Below are positions 1 to 9,450 of a DNA stretch of 64,000 nucleotides, one piece after another; position 1 is the first letter of the stretch, and each line of letters starts with the position of its first letter. Source of the stretch: an uncultured Lachnospira sp. (GTDB lineage: Bacteria > Bacillota > Clostridia > Lachnospirales > Lachnospiraceae); the NCBI GenBank assembly GCA_944381165.1, contig CALWKC010000007.1, forward strand, positions 29,656 through 93,655, read 5' to 3'. The notes beneath the pieces were generated by a model. The model ran no database searches. It was not told the origin of the DNA and saw only the letters and a program-made list of their open reading frames with translations. Made by a program: the position numbers and the translations under genes.

Positions 1-260
1 TCCTCCCAGTTTCCCGTATATACAAGGTCGTTCCACTCAGGAATAAGATTGTTTAACGGACATCCTGACGTCATGCCCTTAATATTCATACCCGACTGGC
101 AGAACGGCACGCCGCAGTCCATACAGCGCGCGCCCTGGCGTCTCTGTTCATCCTCAGACAGAGGAGTATGAAACTCATTAAAATTCTTTATTCTCTCTTT
201 AGGCGAAACTGCTTTCGCTTCTTTTCGCTCATATTCCAAAAATCCTGTTGGCTTTCCCAT
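1..260 (-). CDS. gltD: Glutamate synthase small (beta) subunit, N-terminal part
   Basis: Only the first 86 or so codons lie in the window; the gene runs off the left edge. The protein begins [16 protein letters not shown] and continues into the motif [12 protein letters not shown], followed by a further Cys in GCPLNN. This is the N-terminal cysteine-rich [4Fe-4S] region of NADPH-dependent GOGAT small subunits, which pass electrons from NAD(P)H through FAD and iron-sulfur centres to the large subunit. The start is fixed by a GGAG site five bases upstream of the ATG. It lies 87 bp downstream of gltB on the same strand, so the two are very likely one operon for ammonia assimilation with glutamine synthetase. 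Confidence 0.95.
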   Translation of the reverse strand, partial: MGKPTGFLEYERKEAKAVSPKERIKNFNEFHTPLSEDEQRRQGARCMDCGVPFCQSGMNIKGMTSGCPLNNLIPEWNDLVYTGNWE

Positions 261-347
261 AAAAATCTCCTTTCGGTAATCGCTTAATCACTCCCGCTGC
301 ACATGCCCGAAATCCTACGCGGATTAACGGGGCATGAATACAGCATT

Positions 348-3300
348 TTACTTTGTCACTGCGTAGAACGCCTCAATCTGAGCCTGCTCGCTGCTCAAGC
401 CCTTCTCTTCCATCTGAACAATAGTGTTAAGCATCTTCTTGTAGTCATGAGGAATAATTCTCTTAAACTTAGGAAGATATTCGCCAAAATTGTCGAGAAC
501 TTCTTTGCCCTTCTTTGAATTCGTGTACGCAACATGCTCCGTGATAAGCTCCTTGAGCTCAAGTACATCATACTTATCTGTCACAGGCTCCATAGAGACA
601 AGCTGCTTGTTCATTCTCTTATAGAGACTTGTATCCTCATCGAGAACATATGCAATACCGCCGCTCATACCTGCCGCAAAGTTCTTTCCTGTTTTTCCAA
701 GCACAACAACACGTCCGCCTGTCATGTACTCACAGCCGTGGTCGCCGCAGCCTTCAACAACCGCTGTCGCTCCTGAATTTCTGACACAGAAACGCTCGCC
801 GGCAACACCGTTGATGAACGCTTTTCCGCTCGTAGCTCCGTAAAGAGCAACATTACCGATAATTATATTTTCATCTTCTTTATAAGTACTTCCTGTCGGA
901 GGATATACTATAAGCTTTCCGCCCGAAAGACCCTTTCCGAAATAGTCGTTGCTGTCTCCGACAAGCTCAAGAGTGAGTCCCTTAGGAACAAACGCACCAA
1001 AGCTCTGTCCGCCTGCGCCGTTGCACTTTACTGTGTAAGTATCCTCCTCAAGAGTCTCTCCGAATCTTCTTGTAATTTCAGCTCCAAGCAGAGTTCCGAC
1101 AGAACGGTCCGTATTTGTAACATCAACCTCAACGCTTCTCTTCTGCCTTTGATCTAACGCCGCTGCAAATTTCTTAAGCAGAATTTTTTCGTCAATCGTC
1201 TTTTCAAGCTCAAAGTCAAACACATTTTTCTTATCATAATGTATCTTTGAAGCCTCTTTGATATATGGATTATCCAAAATCTTAGACAAATCAACCTTTC
1301 TTGAGCGTCCGCTCTCAGGGACATCTCTCTGCTCAAGGAAATCAGTTCTTCCCACCAGCTCGTCAACCGTCCTTACGCCGAGCTTTGCCATATACTCGCG
1401 AAGCTCCTGCGCTATAAATCTCATAAAGTTCACAACGTACTCAGGCTTGCCCGCAAATTTCTTTCTGAGCTCAGGATTTTGTGTTGCAACGCCTACAGGA
1501 CACGAGTCGAGGTTACATACTCTCATCATCACACAGCCCATGGTTACAAGCGGTGCAGTAGCAAAACCGAACTCCTCGGCGCCCAGCATAGCGGCGATAG
1601 CAACGTCGCGTCCGCTCATAAGCTTACCGTCCGTCTCGATTATAACCTTATTTCTCAGTCCGTTCATTGTGAGCGTCTGATGAGCCTCTGCAAGTCCGAG
1701 CTCCCACGGAAGTCCCGCATTGTGAATAGAACTTCTAGGCGCCGCACCTGTACCTCCGTCATATCCGGAAATCAGGATAACCTGTGCTCCCGCCTTTGCA
1801 ACACCCGATGCGACCGTTCCTACGCCCGCCTCAGATACAAGCTTGACTGAAATACGCGCATTCTTGTTCGCATTTTTCAAATCATAGATAAGCTGCGCCA
1901 AATCCTCGATAGAATAAATATCGTGATGAGGCGGAGGTGATATAAGCGATACTCCAGGTGTTGAGAGACGCGTCTTTGCAATCCACGGATAAACCTTCTT
2001 TCCCGGAAGATGTCCGCCCTCACCCGGCTTAGCTCCCTGAGCCATCTTAATCTGAATCTCCTGAGCGCTCACAAGATATCTTGATGTAACGCCGAAACGT
2101 CCCGATGCAACCTGCTTGATTGCGGAACATTTATTCAGGCCGTCAGGACCGACAGTGAGGCGCTCTTCCTCCTCGCCGCCCTCGCCGCTGTTTGACTTGC
2201 CGTGAAGCATATTCATCGCAACAGCCATTGTCTCGTGAGCTTCCTTTGAGATTGAGCCGTATGACATCGCGCCTGTCTTAAACCTGCGCACAATGGAATC
2301 AACGCTCTCAACCTCGTCTATATTTATACCCTTCTTAGGGAACTTAATGTCCATAAGGCCTCTTAAGTTCATTGCGCCTGTCTCTTTATTTACAAGCTTT
2401 GTATATTCCTTAAATACATTGTAATCTCCCGTCCTCGTCGCAAGCTGAAGCAGATGTATTGTATGAGGATTATATAAATGCTCCTCCTTTCCGCTTCTGA
2501 GCTTGTGCGCACCGTTACTGTCAAGCGTCGTATCGGTAGGAAGTCCGAGCGGGTCAAAAGCCTTTGAGTGAAGCGTCTCAACGTCCTCCTGAATATCCGA
2601 AAGACTGATACCCTCAATTCTGCTCACTGTTCCCTTAAAGTACTTGTTTATAACATCAGAATTGATACCGATTGCCTCAAAAATCTTAGCTCCCTGATAT
2701 GACTGAATTGTCGAAATACCCATTTTAGCCGCAATCTTGACAATACCGCCTAAAATCGCACTGTTGTAATCGTCGACAGCCGCATAGTAATCCTTGTCGA
2801 GCATATTCAAATCAATAAGCTCCTGGATACTCTCCTGCGCGAGATACGGATTAATGGCAGACGCGCCGTATCCGAGAAGAGTTGCAAAATGATGAACTTC
2901 TCTAGGCTCGCCGCTCTCTAAGATTACAGCCATAGCAGTTCTCTTCTTGGTCTGTACAAGGTACTGCTGAAGCGCAGACACCGCAAGAAGCGACGGAATT
3001 GCAACGTGGTTTTCGTCAACTCCCCTGTCTGAGAGTATGATGATATTTGCCCCCTCCCTGTGTGCTCTGTCAACTTCTACATAAAGGTGGTCGATTGCCT
3101 TCTCAAGAGAGGTATTTTTATAGTAGATAATCGGAATTGTCTCTACCTTAAATCCGTCAACCTTCATATTTTTAATCTTCAAAAGGTCTGTATTTGTAAG
3201 AATAGGATGATTAATCTTGAGCTGCTTGCAGTTTTCAGCCTTCTCCTCCAACACATTTCCGTCTGTTCCGAGATAAACCGTCGTAGCAGTAACAACCTTC

Positions 3301-4886
3301 TCGCGGATAGAGTCAATAGGCGGATTTGTAACCTGTGCAAAAAGCTGCTTAAAATAATTAAACAGCGGCTGGTGTTTGTTTGAGAGAACTGCCAGCGGAG
3401 TGTCAATTCCCATCGCCCCGATCTGCTCGGATCCGTTTAACGCCATCGGAAGAATTGAGTTCTTTAAATCCTCATAGGTATAGCCGAATGCCTTCTGAAG
3501 CCTTGCACGCTCCTCCTTCGTGTGCATAGGAACCTTCTGATTAGGAATTTTCAAATCATGGAGCTGAATGAGGTTGTTGTCAAGCCACTCGCCGTAAGGC
3601 TGCTTGGTCGCATACTCCTCCTTGAGCTCGTCGTCGTCGATAAGCTCGCCCTTTACCATATCAACCAGAAGCATTTTTCCCGGTCTGAGTCTGTCCTTAA
3701 CCTTTATCCTGCTCTCATCTATAGGAAGCACTCCCACCTCTGATGAGAGAATGAGATAATCGTCGTTTGTCACATAGTAACGCGACGGGCGCAGACCGTT
3801 TCGGTCAAGCACAGCTCCCATAATATCGCCGTCCGAGAAAAGGATTGACGCAGGACCGTCCCACGGCTCCATCATAGTCGCATAGTACTGGTAAAAATCC
3901 TTTTTCTCCTGTGCCATTGCTTTATTGTTGCTCCACGGCTCCGGAATTGTAATCATAACAGCCAGCGGAAGCGGCATACCGTTCATAACGAGAAATTCAA
4001 GAGTATTATCAAGCATAGCCGAGTCTGAGCCGTTTGTATTAACGACAGGCGTAATCTTCGCCATTTCAGCCTCAAGATAATCAGAATACATAGTCTCCTC
4101 ACGCGAGAGCATTCTGTCGGCGTTTCCCTTTATAGTGTTGATTTCTCCGTTATGTACGATAAACCTGTTAGGATGAGCGCGTTCCCAGCTCGGATTTGTG
4201 TTTGTTGAAAATCTTGAATGTACGATAGCAATAGCCGACTCGTAATCAGTATCTTCCAAATCGCCGAAGAACTGGCGGAGCTGCCCTACAAGAAACATAC
4301 CCTTATATACAATGGTTCTGCTTGAAAGAGATACGACATATGTGTCCTCGTTTGTCTGCTCAAACACACGTCTGGCTACATAGAGCTTTCTGTCGAAATC
4401 TATTCCCTTCTCAACGCCCGCAGGCTTCTTTACAAACGCCTGCATAATATAAGGCATACAGTCCACAGCTTTCTTGCCGAGGACATTAGGATATGTAGGG
4501 ACCTCTCTCCAGCCGAGGAATTCCAGCCCCTCCTTCTCGACAATAATTTCAAACATTTTCTTTGCCTGGTTTCTCTTCAGTTCATCCTGCGGAAAGAAGA
4601 ACATACCAACGCCATACTCTCTCTCTTCACCTATCTGAATGCCAAGAGGCTTTACAGCTTTCTTAAAAAATTTATGTGACACCTGAAGGAGAATACCCAC
4701 GCCGTCACCAGTCTTTCCCTCTGCATCTTTACCGGCTCTGTGCTCCAGATTTTCAACTATACTGAGTGCATCCGAAACCGTCTGATGCGTCTTAATTCCT
4801 TTGATGCTTACAACCGCGCCGATACCGCAGTTGTCATGTTCAAAGCTTGGACTGTAAAGTCCGGGTTGTCTGCTCTGTTTTTCCAT
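348..4886 (-). CDS. gltB: Glutamate synthase large (alpha) subunit
   Basis: At 1512 residues this is the full length expected for the bacterial large subunit, which makes two glutamates from glutamine and 2-oxoglutarate. The N-terminal class II glutaminase domain (about 20-430) has Cys20 in DNCGIGAV as the presumed nucleophile, so a short propeptide would be removed. A central domain is followed by the FMN/2-oxoglutarate TIM barrel (about 800-1190) with GEGGEEEERL and PPPHHDIYSIEDL. The [3Fe-4S] cysteines CVMMRVCNLDSC lie near 1113-1125. The C-terminal beta-helix (about 1250-1480) carries many Gly-rich turns. The ATG follows an AAAGGATG ribosome site. A sigma-A-like promoter and a palindrome sit upstream, and gltD follows. 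No frameshift is visible. Confidence 0.97.
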   Translation of the reverse strand: MEKQSRQPGLYSPSFEHDNCGIGAVVSIKGIKTHQTVSDALSIVENLEHRAGKDAEGKTGDGVGILLQVSHKFFKKAVKPLGIQIGEEREYGVGMFFFPQDELKRNQAKKMFEIIVEKEGLEFLGWREVPTYPNVLGKKAVDCMPYIMQAFVKKPAGVEKGIDFDRKLYVARRVFEQTNEDTYVVSLSSRTIVYKGMFLVGQLRQFFGDLEDTDYESAIAIVHSRFSTNTNPSWERAHPNRFIVHNGEINTIKGNADRMLSREETMYSDYLEAEMAKITPVVNTNGSDSAMLDNTLEFLVMNGMPLPLAVMITIPEPWSNNKAMAQEKKDFYQYYATMMEPWDGPASILFSDGDIMGAVLDRNGLRPSRYYVTNDDYLILSSEVGVLPIDESRIKVKDRLRPGKMLLVDMVKGELIDDDELKEEYATKQPYGEWLDNNLIQLHDLKIPNQKVPMHTKEERARLQKAFGYTYEDLKNSILPMALNGSEQIGAMGIDTPLAVLSNKHQPLFNYFKQLFAQVTNPPIDSIREKVVTATTVYLGTDGNVLEEKAENCKQLKINHPILTNTDLLKIKNMKVDGFKVETIPIIYYKNTSLEKAIDHLYVEVDRAHREGANIIILSDRGVDENHVAIPSLLAVSALQQYLVQTKKRTAMAVILESGEPREVHHFATLLGYGASAINPYLAQESIQELIDLNMLDKDYYAAVDDYNSAILGGIVKIAAKMGISTIQSYQGAKIFEAIGINSDVINKYFKGTVSRIEGISLSDIQEDVETLHSKAFDPLGLPTDTTLDSNGAHKLRSGKEEHLYNPHTIHLLQLATRTGDYNVFKEYTKLVNKETGAMNLRGLMDIKFPKKGINIDEVESVDSIVRRFKTGAMSYGSISKEAHETMAVAMNMLHGKSNSGEGGEEEERLTVGPDGLNKCSAIKQVASGRFGVTSRYLVSAQEIQIKMAQGAKPGEGGHLPGKKVYPWIAKTRLSTPGVSLISPPPHHDIYSIEDLAQLIYDLKNANKNARISVKLVSEAGVGTVASGVAKAGAQVILISGYDGGTGAAPRSSIHNAGLPWELGLAEAHQTLTMNGLRNKVIIETDGKLMSGRDVAIAAMLGAEEFGFATAPLVTMGCVMMRVCNLDSCPVGVATQNPELRKKFAGKPEYVVNFMRFIAQELREYMAKLGVRTVDELVGRTDFLEQRDVPESGRSRKVDLSKILDNPYIKEASKIHYDKKNVFDFELEKTIDEKILLKKFAAALDQRQKRSVEVDVTNTDRSVGTLLGAEITRRFGETLEEDTYTVKCNGAGGQSFGAFVPKGLTLELVGDSNDYFGKGLSGGKLIVYPPTGSTYKEDENIIIGNVALYGATSGKAFINGVAGERFCVRNSGATAVVEGCGDHGCEYMTGGRVVVLGKTGKNFAAGMSGGIAYVLDEDTSLYKRMNKQLVSMEPVTDKYDVLELKELITEHVAYTNSKKGKEVLDNFGEYLPKFKRIIPHDYKKMLNTIVQMEEKGLSSEQAQIEAFYAVTK

Positions 4887-4927
4887 AAGTCGTTATCATC
4901 CTTTCGCAATGGTTTTTGTCGGTTATA

Positions 4928-4986
4928 AATATACTCTTTTTTTAAACACATGTAAATATCATTTTTTGTTGTTATTATCAGATAAT
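4928..4986 (-). promoter_or_regulatory. Candidate gltBD promoter with upstream palindrome
   Basis: Reading the minus strand, TTTACA (4951-4956) and TATATT (4928-4933) are separated by exactly 17 bp and lie about 45 bp upstream of the gltB start. Just upstream of the -35 box is the 13-bp palindrome ATTATCAGATAAT (4974-4986). A related half-matching site, TTTTCAGATAA on the minus strand, lies at 5014-5024. The position suits an activator site, for example a GltC-like LysR regulator, but no regulator gene is nearby. The promoter is read directly; the operator role is inference. Confidence 0.45.
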
Positions 4987-5221
4987 TTGATATTATTGCA
5001 TTTATTAATATTATTATCTGAAAATGGCGCGTTTTGTTTAAATTAAAGCATGCAATTATATCGTTTTTTTAAATAAAACGAGGCATGTTTACATTAATTT
5101 TACATCTGGTTTTGCACCAAAAATGACCCTGTTTTTGAAATTGTATTTGAATTGTTTATCAGCAAAAAGCCTGCTTTAATTGATTTTATCAGCTGTTTAA
5201 AGCGTTTAATTGTTCAATTCT
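4987..5221. other. AT-rich intergenic region upstream of gltB
   Basis: This stretch between the gltB promoter and the terminator of the lipid kinase gene has no supported ORF or RNA. It is very AT-rich and contains only the second TTTTCAGATAA-like site at 5014-5024. Confidence 0.5.
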
Positions 5222-5275
5222 AAAAAACAAAGGCTGATTCGCAAAATTTTTTTCAAAAATTACGCAAATCAGCCT
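5222..5275 (-). terminator. Intrinsic terminator of the lipid kinase gene
   Basis: AGGCTGATTCGC (5231-5242) pairs at 11 of 12 positions with GCAAATCAGCCT (5264-5275). On the minus strand the hairpin is followed by a T-rich tail (A-rich 5222-5230 on the plus strand). It lies about 110 bp past the stop codon at 5382. Confidence 0.7.
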
Positions 5276-5381
5276 AAAATTATAAATAAATTTCAATTTT
5301 TTCTTAACAAAATTAAGTACAAGTCATCTGACAGCATCATTATCACAAACATGGCACGCCATATTGAACTCAGGTTTAAAA

Positions 5382-6293
5382 CTAAAGCTTTCTCTTCTTT
5401 TTGTTTTTGATTATAAAATTCACAGCCCCCGGAAGCACATCAAAAACAGTCTTATTATATGAGCCGCCAAACTCTCCGTCCAGCGTCCATGCAAGTTCAT
5501 TCGCGGATTCAAATTCAACATGGCTCGCCTTGAAAGAATACATCATATCACAATCCCCAAAATTCTGAGTAACAAAAGCATTGACAAGCTGCTGCAGCTC
5601 TAGCGGATTATGAATTTCTTTGATAAGGGTAACCTCAAACATTCCGTCCTGTAAGTCGGCAGAATTTCCGACAATCCACTTCATGCCTCCAACAGACTTA
5701 GTATTGCTGACCATTCCGTATACAAAGCTGCCCTCCGCATTCACCGTATCGCTTTTTACCCGCACATAGTACGGCTTAAGTCCGATAAAACGCTTTGCCG
5801 CCTCCAATATATAAGCCTGATGTCCAAGAACATTCTTAAGCTGCTGCGGTGTATTATAAGAAACCTCCGTAAACGCTCCGAACGCCGCAACATAATTAAA
5901 GCTGCGCTCACCCAGCATCATTCCTATGTCACAGCTAAACAGCTTCCCTTTGGCAATATTGCGGGCAGCCTCCCTCATCTCGCGCGGAATTCCCAGACTC
6001 TTCGCAAAATCATTCGTTGTTCCGCTCGGAATATAACCTATCGGAAGCCTTTTATCAAGCTTCAGCACAGCTCCGACCGTCTCATTTAATGTGCCGTCTC
6101 CTCCGCTGCAAGCAACCACATCATATTTCATGCCGTTTTTAATGATATAATTGAAGCCGTCCAAAGGCGCCTTAGTAGGATATACCGTAACCTCATAATC
6201 CGCCTGCGAAAATATCTGAATAATCTCCATAAGCTTATTCTTTATCTGTGCTTTTCCTGAATTAGGATTAAATATAAACAGTAATTTTTTCAC
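5382..6293 (-). CDS. YegS/BmrU-type lipid (diacylglycerol) kinase
   Basis: This 303-residue soluble protein belongs to the diacylglycerol kinase catalytic family. The family phosphorylates diacylglycerol or related membrane lipids with ATP and recycles lipid head-group intermediates at the inner face of the membrane. The hallmark nucleotide-binding motif GGDGTLNE is at 64-71, followed by IPSGTTNDFAKSLGIP near 87-102. The length is typical (about 290-310). The start is a GTG with a strong GGAGGG site five bases upstream; no in-frame ATG fits better. It stands alone, with a terminator behind it. The precise lipid substrate cannot be told from sequence. Confidence 0.9.
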   Translation of the reverse strand: MKKLLFIFNPNSGKAQIKNKLMEIIQIFSQADYEVTVYPTKAPLDGFNYIIKNGMKYDVVACSGGDGTLNETVGAVLKLDKRLPIGYIPSGTTNDFAKSLGIPREMREAARNIAKGKLFSCDIGMMLGERSFNYVAAFGAFTEVSYNTPQQLKNVLGHQAYILEAAKRFIGLKPYYVRVKSDTVNAEGSFVYGMVSNTKSVGGMKWIVGNSADLQDGMFEVTLIKEIHNPLELQQLVNAFVTQNFGDCDMMYSFKASHVEFESANELAWTLDGEFGGSYNKTVFDVLPGAVNFIIKNKKKRKL

Positions 6294-6403
6294 AATAACC
6301 CTCCATGTCCGCCGGCGCTTACTTTGTCAAAAATGTGCCTTCTGCCCGTGACAGACCCGAACTTCAAAGTCTGCGCGCATCGCCCTTGACGTATTATATT
6401 CGG

Positions 6404-8002
6404 TTATCTGTCCCATTTGTCACAAAGTGCATTAATCTGGTCTGCAAATTTTGCCAAATCTTTATTTGCACCGCCCTCATTATGGTTGATGACAGACATA
6501 AGACGCTGTCCTGCAGCCACCAATCTTCCGAATACTCCCTGATTGCGTTTTGCAACTGTTCTTCTGCTCTTCTTCTGCTCGTTTCCGTATGCCACGGCAC
6601 GGTCTGCAGCCAGATCAAATATCGCCCCGGTGTAAGGAGCTATCGTATCATAGCCGTAAACATCATGCAAAAGCTTTGCAAAAGAATCACACACTGCATC
6701 CTCACCGTGGACAACAAATACCTTCTGAGGCTTTTTCTCAAATGCGTTAATCCACTTTATCAACCCCTCCCTGTCAGCATGACCGCTGGCTCCCGGAAGC
6801 TGCGCAATCTCTGCGCTGACCTGTATAGGCTCTCCGAACAGTTTAATCTCCTTTGCACCGTCTATAATAGCCCTTCCCGTAGTGCCAAGAGCCTGATAGC
6901 CCGCAAAAAGAATTGTACACTCCGGTCTCCAGAGATTGTGCTTTAAATGGTGACGAACACGTCCCGCCTCGCACATTCCCGACGCCGAAATTATAACTTT
7001 GGGATTTTGGTCAAAATTAATCTGCTTGGAAGCTTCACCCGTTGTCGCAAACTTAAGTCCGTCAAACAGAAGCGGGTTGACGCCCGAATCTATCAGACTC
7101 ATTGCCTCCTCATCAAAACACTCATGTGTGTTCTTGCCGAATATATTTGTTGACTCTATTGCAAGCGGACTGTCCAGATACACATCAAACGGTCTGTCAA
7201 TCAGCTTTTTTTCTTTTATTTCCCTTATAAAATATAACAGCTCCTGTGCTCTTCCCACCGCAAACGACGGAATTACAACATTTCCTCCGCGCTCAAACGT
7301 CCTTGTAAATACCTTAACCAGCTCTGCCACATAGTCAGGAGTTCCTCCGTGGCTTCGGTCGCCGTAGGTTGATTCCATTACAACGTAATCCGCATCCTTT
7401 ATATACTCAGGGTCCTTGAGTATAGGCTTATTTACATTTCCTATATCGCCTGAAAATACAATTTTCTTTGATATGCCGTTCTCGTCTATCCATACTTCTA
7501 TGCTGGCAGAGCCAAGAAGATGACCCGCGTCAACAAACCTCACACATACTCCGTCGCATATATCTATCTTTTCCCCATATGGGCAGCCAACAAACTGCTT
7601 CATTACATTAACCGCAGCATCCATATCGTACAGCGGAACAAACTCTTTGAGCGTTCCGTTGGAACGCTTTGCCTTACGGTTTCGCCATTCAGCCTCAAAC
7701 ATCTGTATGTGAGCGCTGTCCTTGAGCATAATCTCACACAAATCTACCGTTGGTCTGGTAGTATATACTTTTCCCCTGAAGCCGTTAGTATAGAGCAGAG
7801 GAATTAATCCCGAATGGTCGATGTGCGCATGCGTGAGCAGCACAAAATCAACCTCTGCCGCAGGAACAGGCAGTTCCTGATTTTCATAAACATCATTGCC
7901 CTGCTCCATTCCGCAGTCAATCAAAATATTCTTACCGCATGCCTGCAAAAAATGACAGCTTCCTGTGACCTCATGGTCAGCCCCCAAAAAATTCAGCCTC
8001 AT
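6404..8002 (-). CDS. Metallo-beta-lactamase/beta-CASP RNA-specificity domain hydrolase
   Basis: The 532-residue protein has the Zn-binding HAHIDHSG motif (H58, H60, D62, H63), a further ligand in DAGHLLGS, and a beta-CASP region with SASGMCEAGRVRHHL followed by SGHADREGL. This is the bacterial 'RNA-specificity domain' branch of beta-CASP nucleases related to CPSF73 and RNase J, thought to act on RNA in the cytoplasm. Residues from about 470 form a basic then acidic extension beyond the usual 450-470-residue core. The ATG follows GGGGAATATT. It is flanked by the lipid kinase and mntP with no obvious shared function. Activity on RNA is inferred from the family only. Confidence 0.9.
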   Translation of the reverse strand: MRLNFLGADHEVTGSCHFLQACGKNILIDCGMEQGNDVYENQELPVPAAEVDFVLLTHAHIDHSGLIPLLYTNGFRGKVYTTRPTVDLCEIMLKDSAHIQMFEAEWRNRKAKRSNGTLKEFVPLYDMDAAVNVMKQFVGCPYGEKIDICDGVCVRFVDAGHLLGSASIEVWIDENGISKKIVFSGDIGNVNKPILKDPEYIKDADYVVMESTYGDRSHGGTPDYVAELVKVFTRTFERGGNVVIPSFAVGRAQELLYFIREIKEKKLIDRPFDVYLDSPLAIESTNIFGKNTHECFDEEAMSLIDSGVNPLLFDGLKFATTGEASKQINFDQNPKVIISASGMCEAGRVRHHLKHNLWRPECTILFAGYQALGTTGRAIIDGAKEIKLFGEPIQVSAEIAQLPGASGHADREGLIKWINAFEKKPQKVFVVHGEDAVCDSFAKLLHDVYGYDTIAPYTGAIFDLAADRAVAYGNEQKKSRRTVAKRNQGVFGRLVAAGQRLMSVINHNEGGANKDLAKFADQINALCDKWDR

Positions 8003-8061
8003 AATATTCCCCTTTTCCGCTTATATCTTTAATATAATTTTATGATAATACGAGCATATTT

Positions 8062-8622
8062 TCAACCTAAAATCCCCAAACCGTCCAGTAAAATTTTAAG
8101 TCCTATAAATATAAGTATCACACCCCCGCAGACCTCAGCCTTTGATTTATACTTTTCTCCGAAAATGCTTCCTATCTTAATTCCTGCTGCCGAACAGACA
8201 AATGTAGTAATTCCTATAAATGTTACGGCATAAATAATATTTACATTGAGAAACGCAAAGCTGACTCCCACCGCAAGAGCATCTATACTTGTTGCGACTG
8301 CGAGAAGAAACATTGTTGAAATCCCCATATTTGAATCCATTTTTTCTTCCTCTCCAAACGCCTCCCTAATCATGTTTATTCCGATAATAACCAGCAGAAT
8401 AAACGCAATCCAGTGCGAATACATTGTAATTTTATCCGCAAAAATACTTCCCAGAAGATACCCTATAAGAGGCATTAATGCCTGAAAACCTCCAAACCAT
8501 GCGCCGGCAATGCACATATGCTTCACCTTTATTTTACCCAGAGAAAGCCCTTTACAGACAGAAACAGCAAAAGCATCCATTGACAGACCAAGTGCAAGAA
8601 TAAATAATTCAATTAAACTCAT
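8062..8622 (-). CDS. mntP: Manganese efflux pump MntP
   Basis: This is a 186-residue, six-helix membrane protein of the MntP (YebN) family, which exports Mn2+ to protect against manganese excess. The two halves each carry the conserved acidic motif, SMDAFAVS in helix 1 and SIDALAVG in helix 4, as expected for the internal repeat of this fold. The start is placed at MSLIELF because GGAGG lies seven bases upstream of that ATG; the longer reading would put the ribosome site inside the coding sequence. A yybP-ykoY-like riboswitch with a terminator lies about 90 bp upstream, which is a common arrangement for mntP and strongly supports the assignment. Confidence 0.95.
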   Translation of the reverse strand: MSLIELFILALGLSMDAFAVSVCKGLSLGKIKVKHMCIAGAWFGGFQALMPLIGYLLGSIFADKITMYSHWIAFILLVIIGINMIREAFGEEEKMDSNMGISTMFLLAVATSIDALAVGVSFAFLNVNIIYAVTFIGITTFVCSAAGIKIGSIFGEKYKSKAEVCGGVILIFIGLKILLDGLGILG

Positions 8623-8710
8623 TTCATCCTCCATCGTTTTAATTTTCAAGAGATTTCATCATATGCAAAACAATTTCCCATACAAGAACATAAAACTTTC
8701 CTGATAAAAT

Positions 8711-8842
8711 AAAAAAGACCCACGGACAGCTTTTAAAACTGCCCATGAGTCTCATCATTCAAAATAATACCGGGTATGTAAACCATTGTGTCGATATTAC
8801 TACATAATATAAATTATGCCGATTACTCCCTCTTGGTTTCGA
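8711..8842 (-). promoter_or_regulatory. yybP-ykoY-like Mn2+ riboswitch with terminator, upstream of mntP
   Basis: On the minus strand the leader contains GAGGGAGTAATCGGC (near 8816-8832), then a CGACACAAT loop-like stretch, then ATGAGACTCATGGGC. These match in order the conserved GGGGAGUA and UGAGAC elements of the manganese-sensing yybP-ykoY class. The 3' part pairs as a 14-bp stem (8716-8729 with 8739-8752, all pairs Watson-Crick or G-U) followed by six U residues. The UGAGAC element shares bases with the terminator stem, so ligand binding would favour read-through. Covariance-model scoring was not possible. Confidence 0.75.
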
Positions 8843-8864
8843 GTTAATTAACTATATCATTATT

Positions 8865-8893
8865 GATAAATATTATCAAGTAGTTTTTGTCAA
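8865..8893 (-). promoter_or_regulatory. Candidate promoter of the mntP riboswitch
   Basis: On the minus strand a perfect TTGACA (8888-8893) is followed after 17 bp by TTTATC (8865-8870). It lies just upstream of the aptamer and overlaps the stop codon of the preceding nitroreductase gene. The -10 match is poor. Confidence 0.4.
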
Positions 8894-9450
8894 AAAATAA
8901 CATCCTCTATGCGTATTTTGGGAACATGGTGTACCTGTTTGCTGTCCCTGTAATATTTTATGTCGCCGTCCGCCGGAATATCCTCAAGTACAACCTCTTC
9001 TTTTGGATAGCCAAAAGCTATACAGTAATCAATTTTCATATCATCAGGAAGCGAAATTATTTCCGAGAGCTTATCCCTGTTCACATTTCCAAGGAAACAA
9101 CCTCCAAAGCCTCTCTCCGCCGCCGCAAGAAGCATTGTCTGACCGATGATTCCCTCATCGCACTCCGCCTTAGCCTGCTTTGACGTTGCAAGTATTATAT
9201 ATGCCGCAGGTCTCTCCCCCGGCACAGGTCCGTCCCATTCCTTCAAATATCCCGCCCAGCCGAGACACTCAAAAACCTTCTCATTTGTCTTTTCGTCGCA
9301 CACAAGCTTATATCTGACAGGCTGTCTGTTAGCGGCAGACGGCGTGTTTCTCGCAATGTCAACAAGCTCCACAAGCGTCTCCCTGCTGATTTTCCTGTCC
9401 TCATAAAACCTGCGGTAAGAGCGGTTTTTCTTAACTAAATCTTCTATCAT
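8890..9450 (-). CDS. Nitroreductase-family FMN protein
   Basis: This 186-residue protein starts MIEDLVKKNRSYRRFYEDRK and has the SAANRQPVRYKLV and GFGGCFLGN stretches typical of short nitroreductase-fold NAD(P)H:FMN oxidoreductases. The N-terminal RSYRRF element binds the FMN phosphate in this family. Natural substrates of such small members are mostly unknown. The ATG has a GGAGTACAAAA site and overlaps the stop codon of the upstream gene by four bases (ATGA), so the two are translationally coupled. The family call is sure; substrate is not. Confidence 0.9.
   Translation of the reverse strand: MIEDLVKKNRSYRRFYEDRKISRETLVELVDIARNTPSAANRQPVRYKLVCDEKTNEKVFECLGWAGYLKEWDGPVPGERPAAYIILATSKQAKAECDEGIIGQTMLLAAAERGFGGCFLGNVNRDKLSEIISLPDDMKIDYCIAFGYPKEEVVLEDIPADGDIKYYRDSKQVHHVPKIRIEDVIF

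Noticed and set aside
1258-1680. Open plus-strand frame opposite gltB (and similar long frames opposite other genes, such as 11802-12170)
   Set aside because: They lie wholly antisense to well-supported genes, lack ribosome sites and have no recognisable domain.
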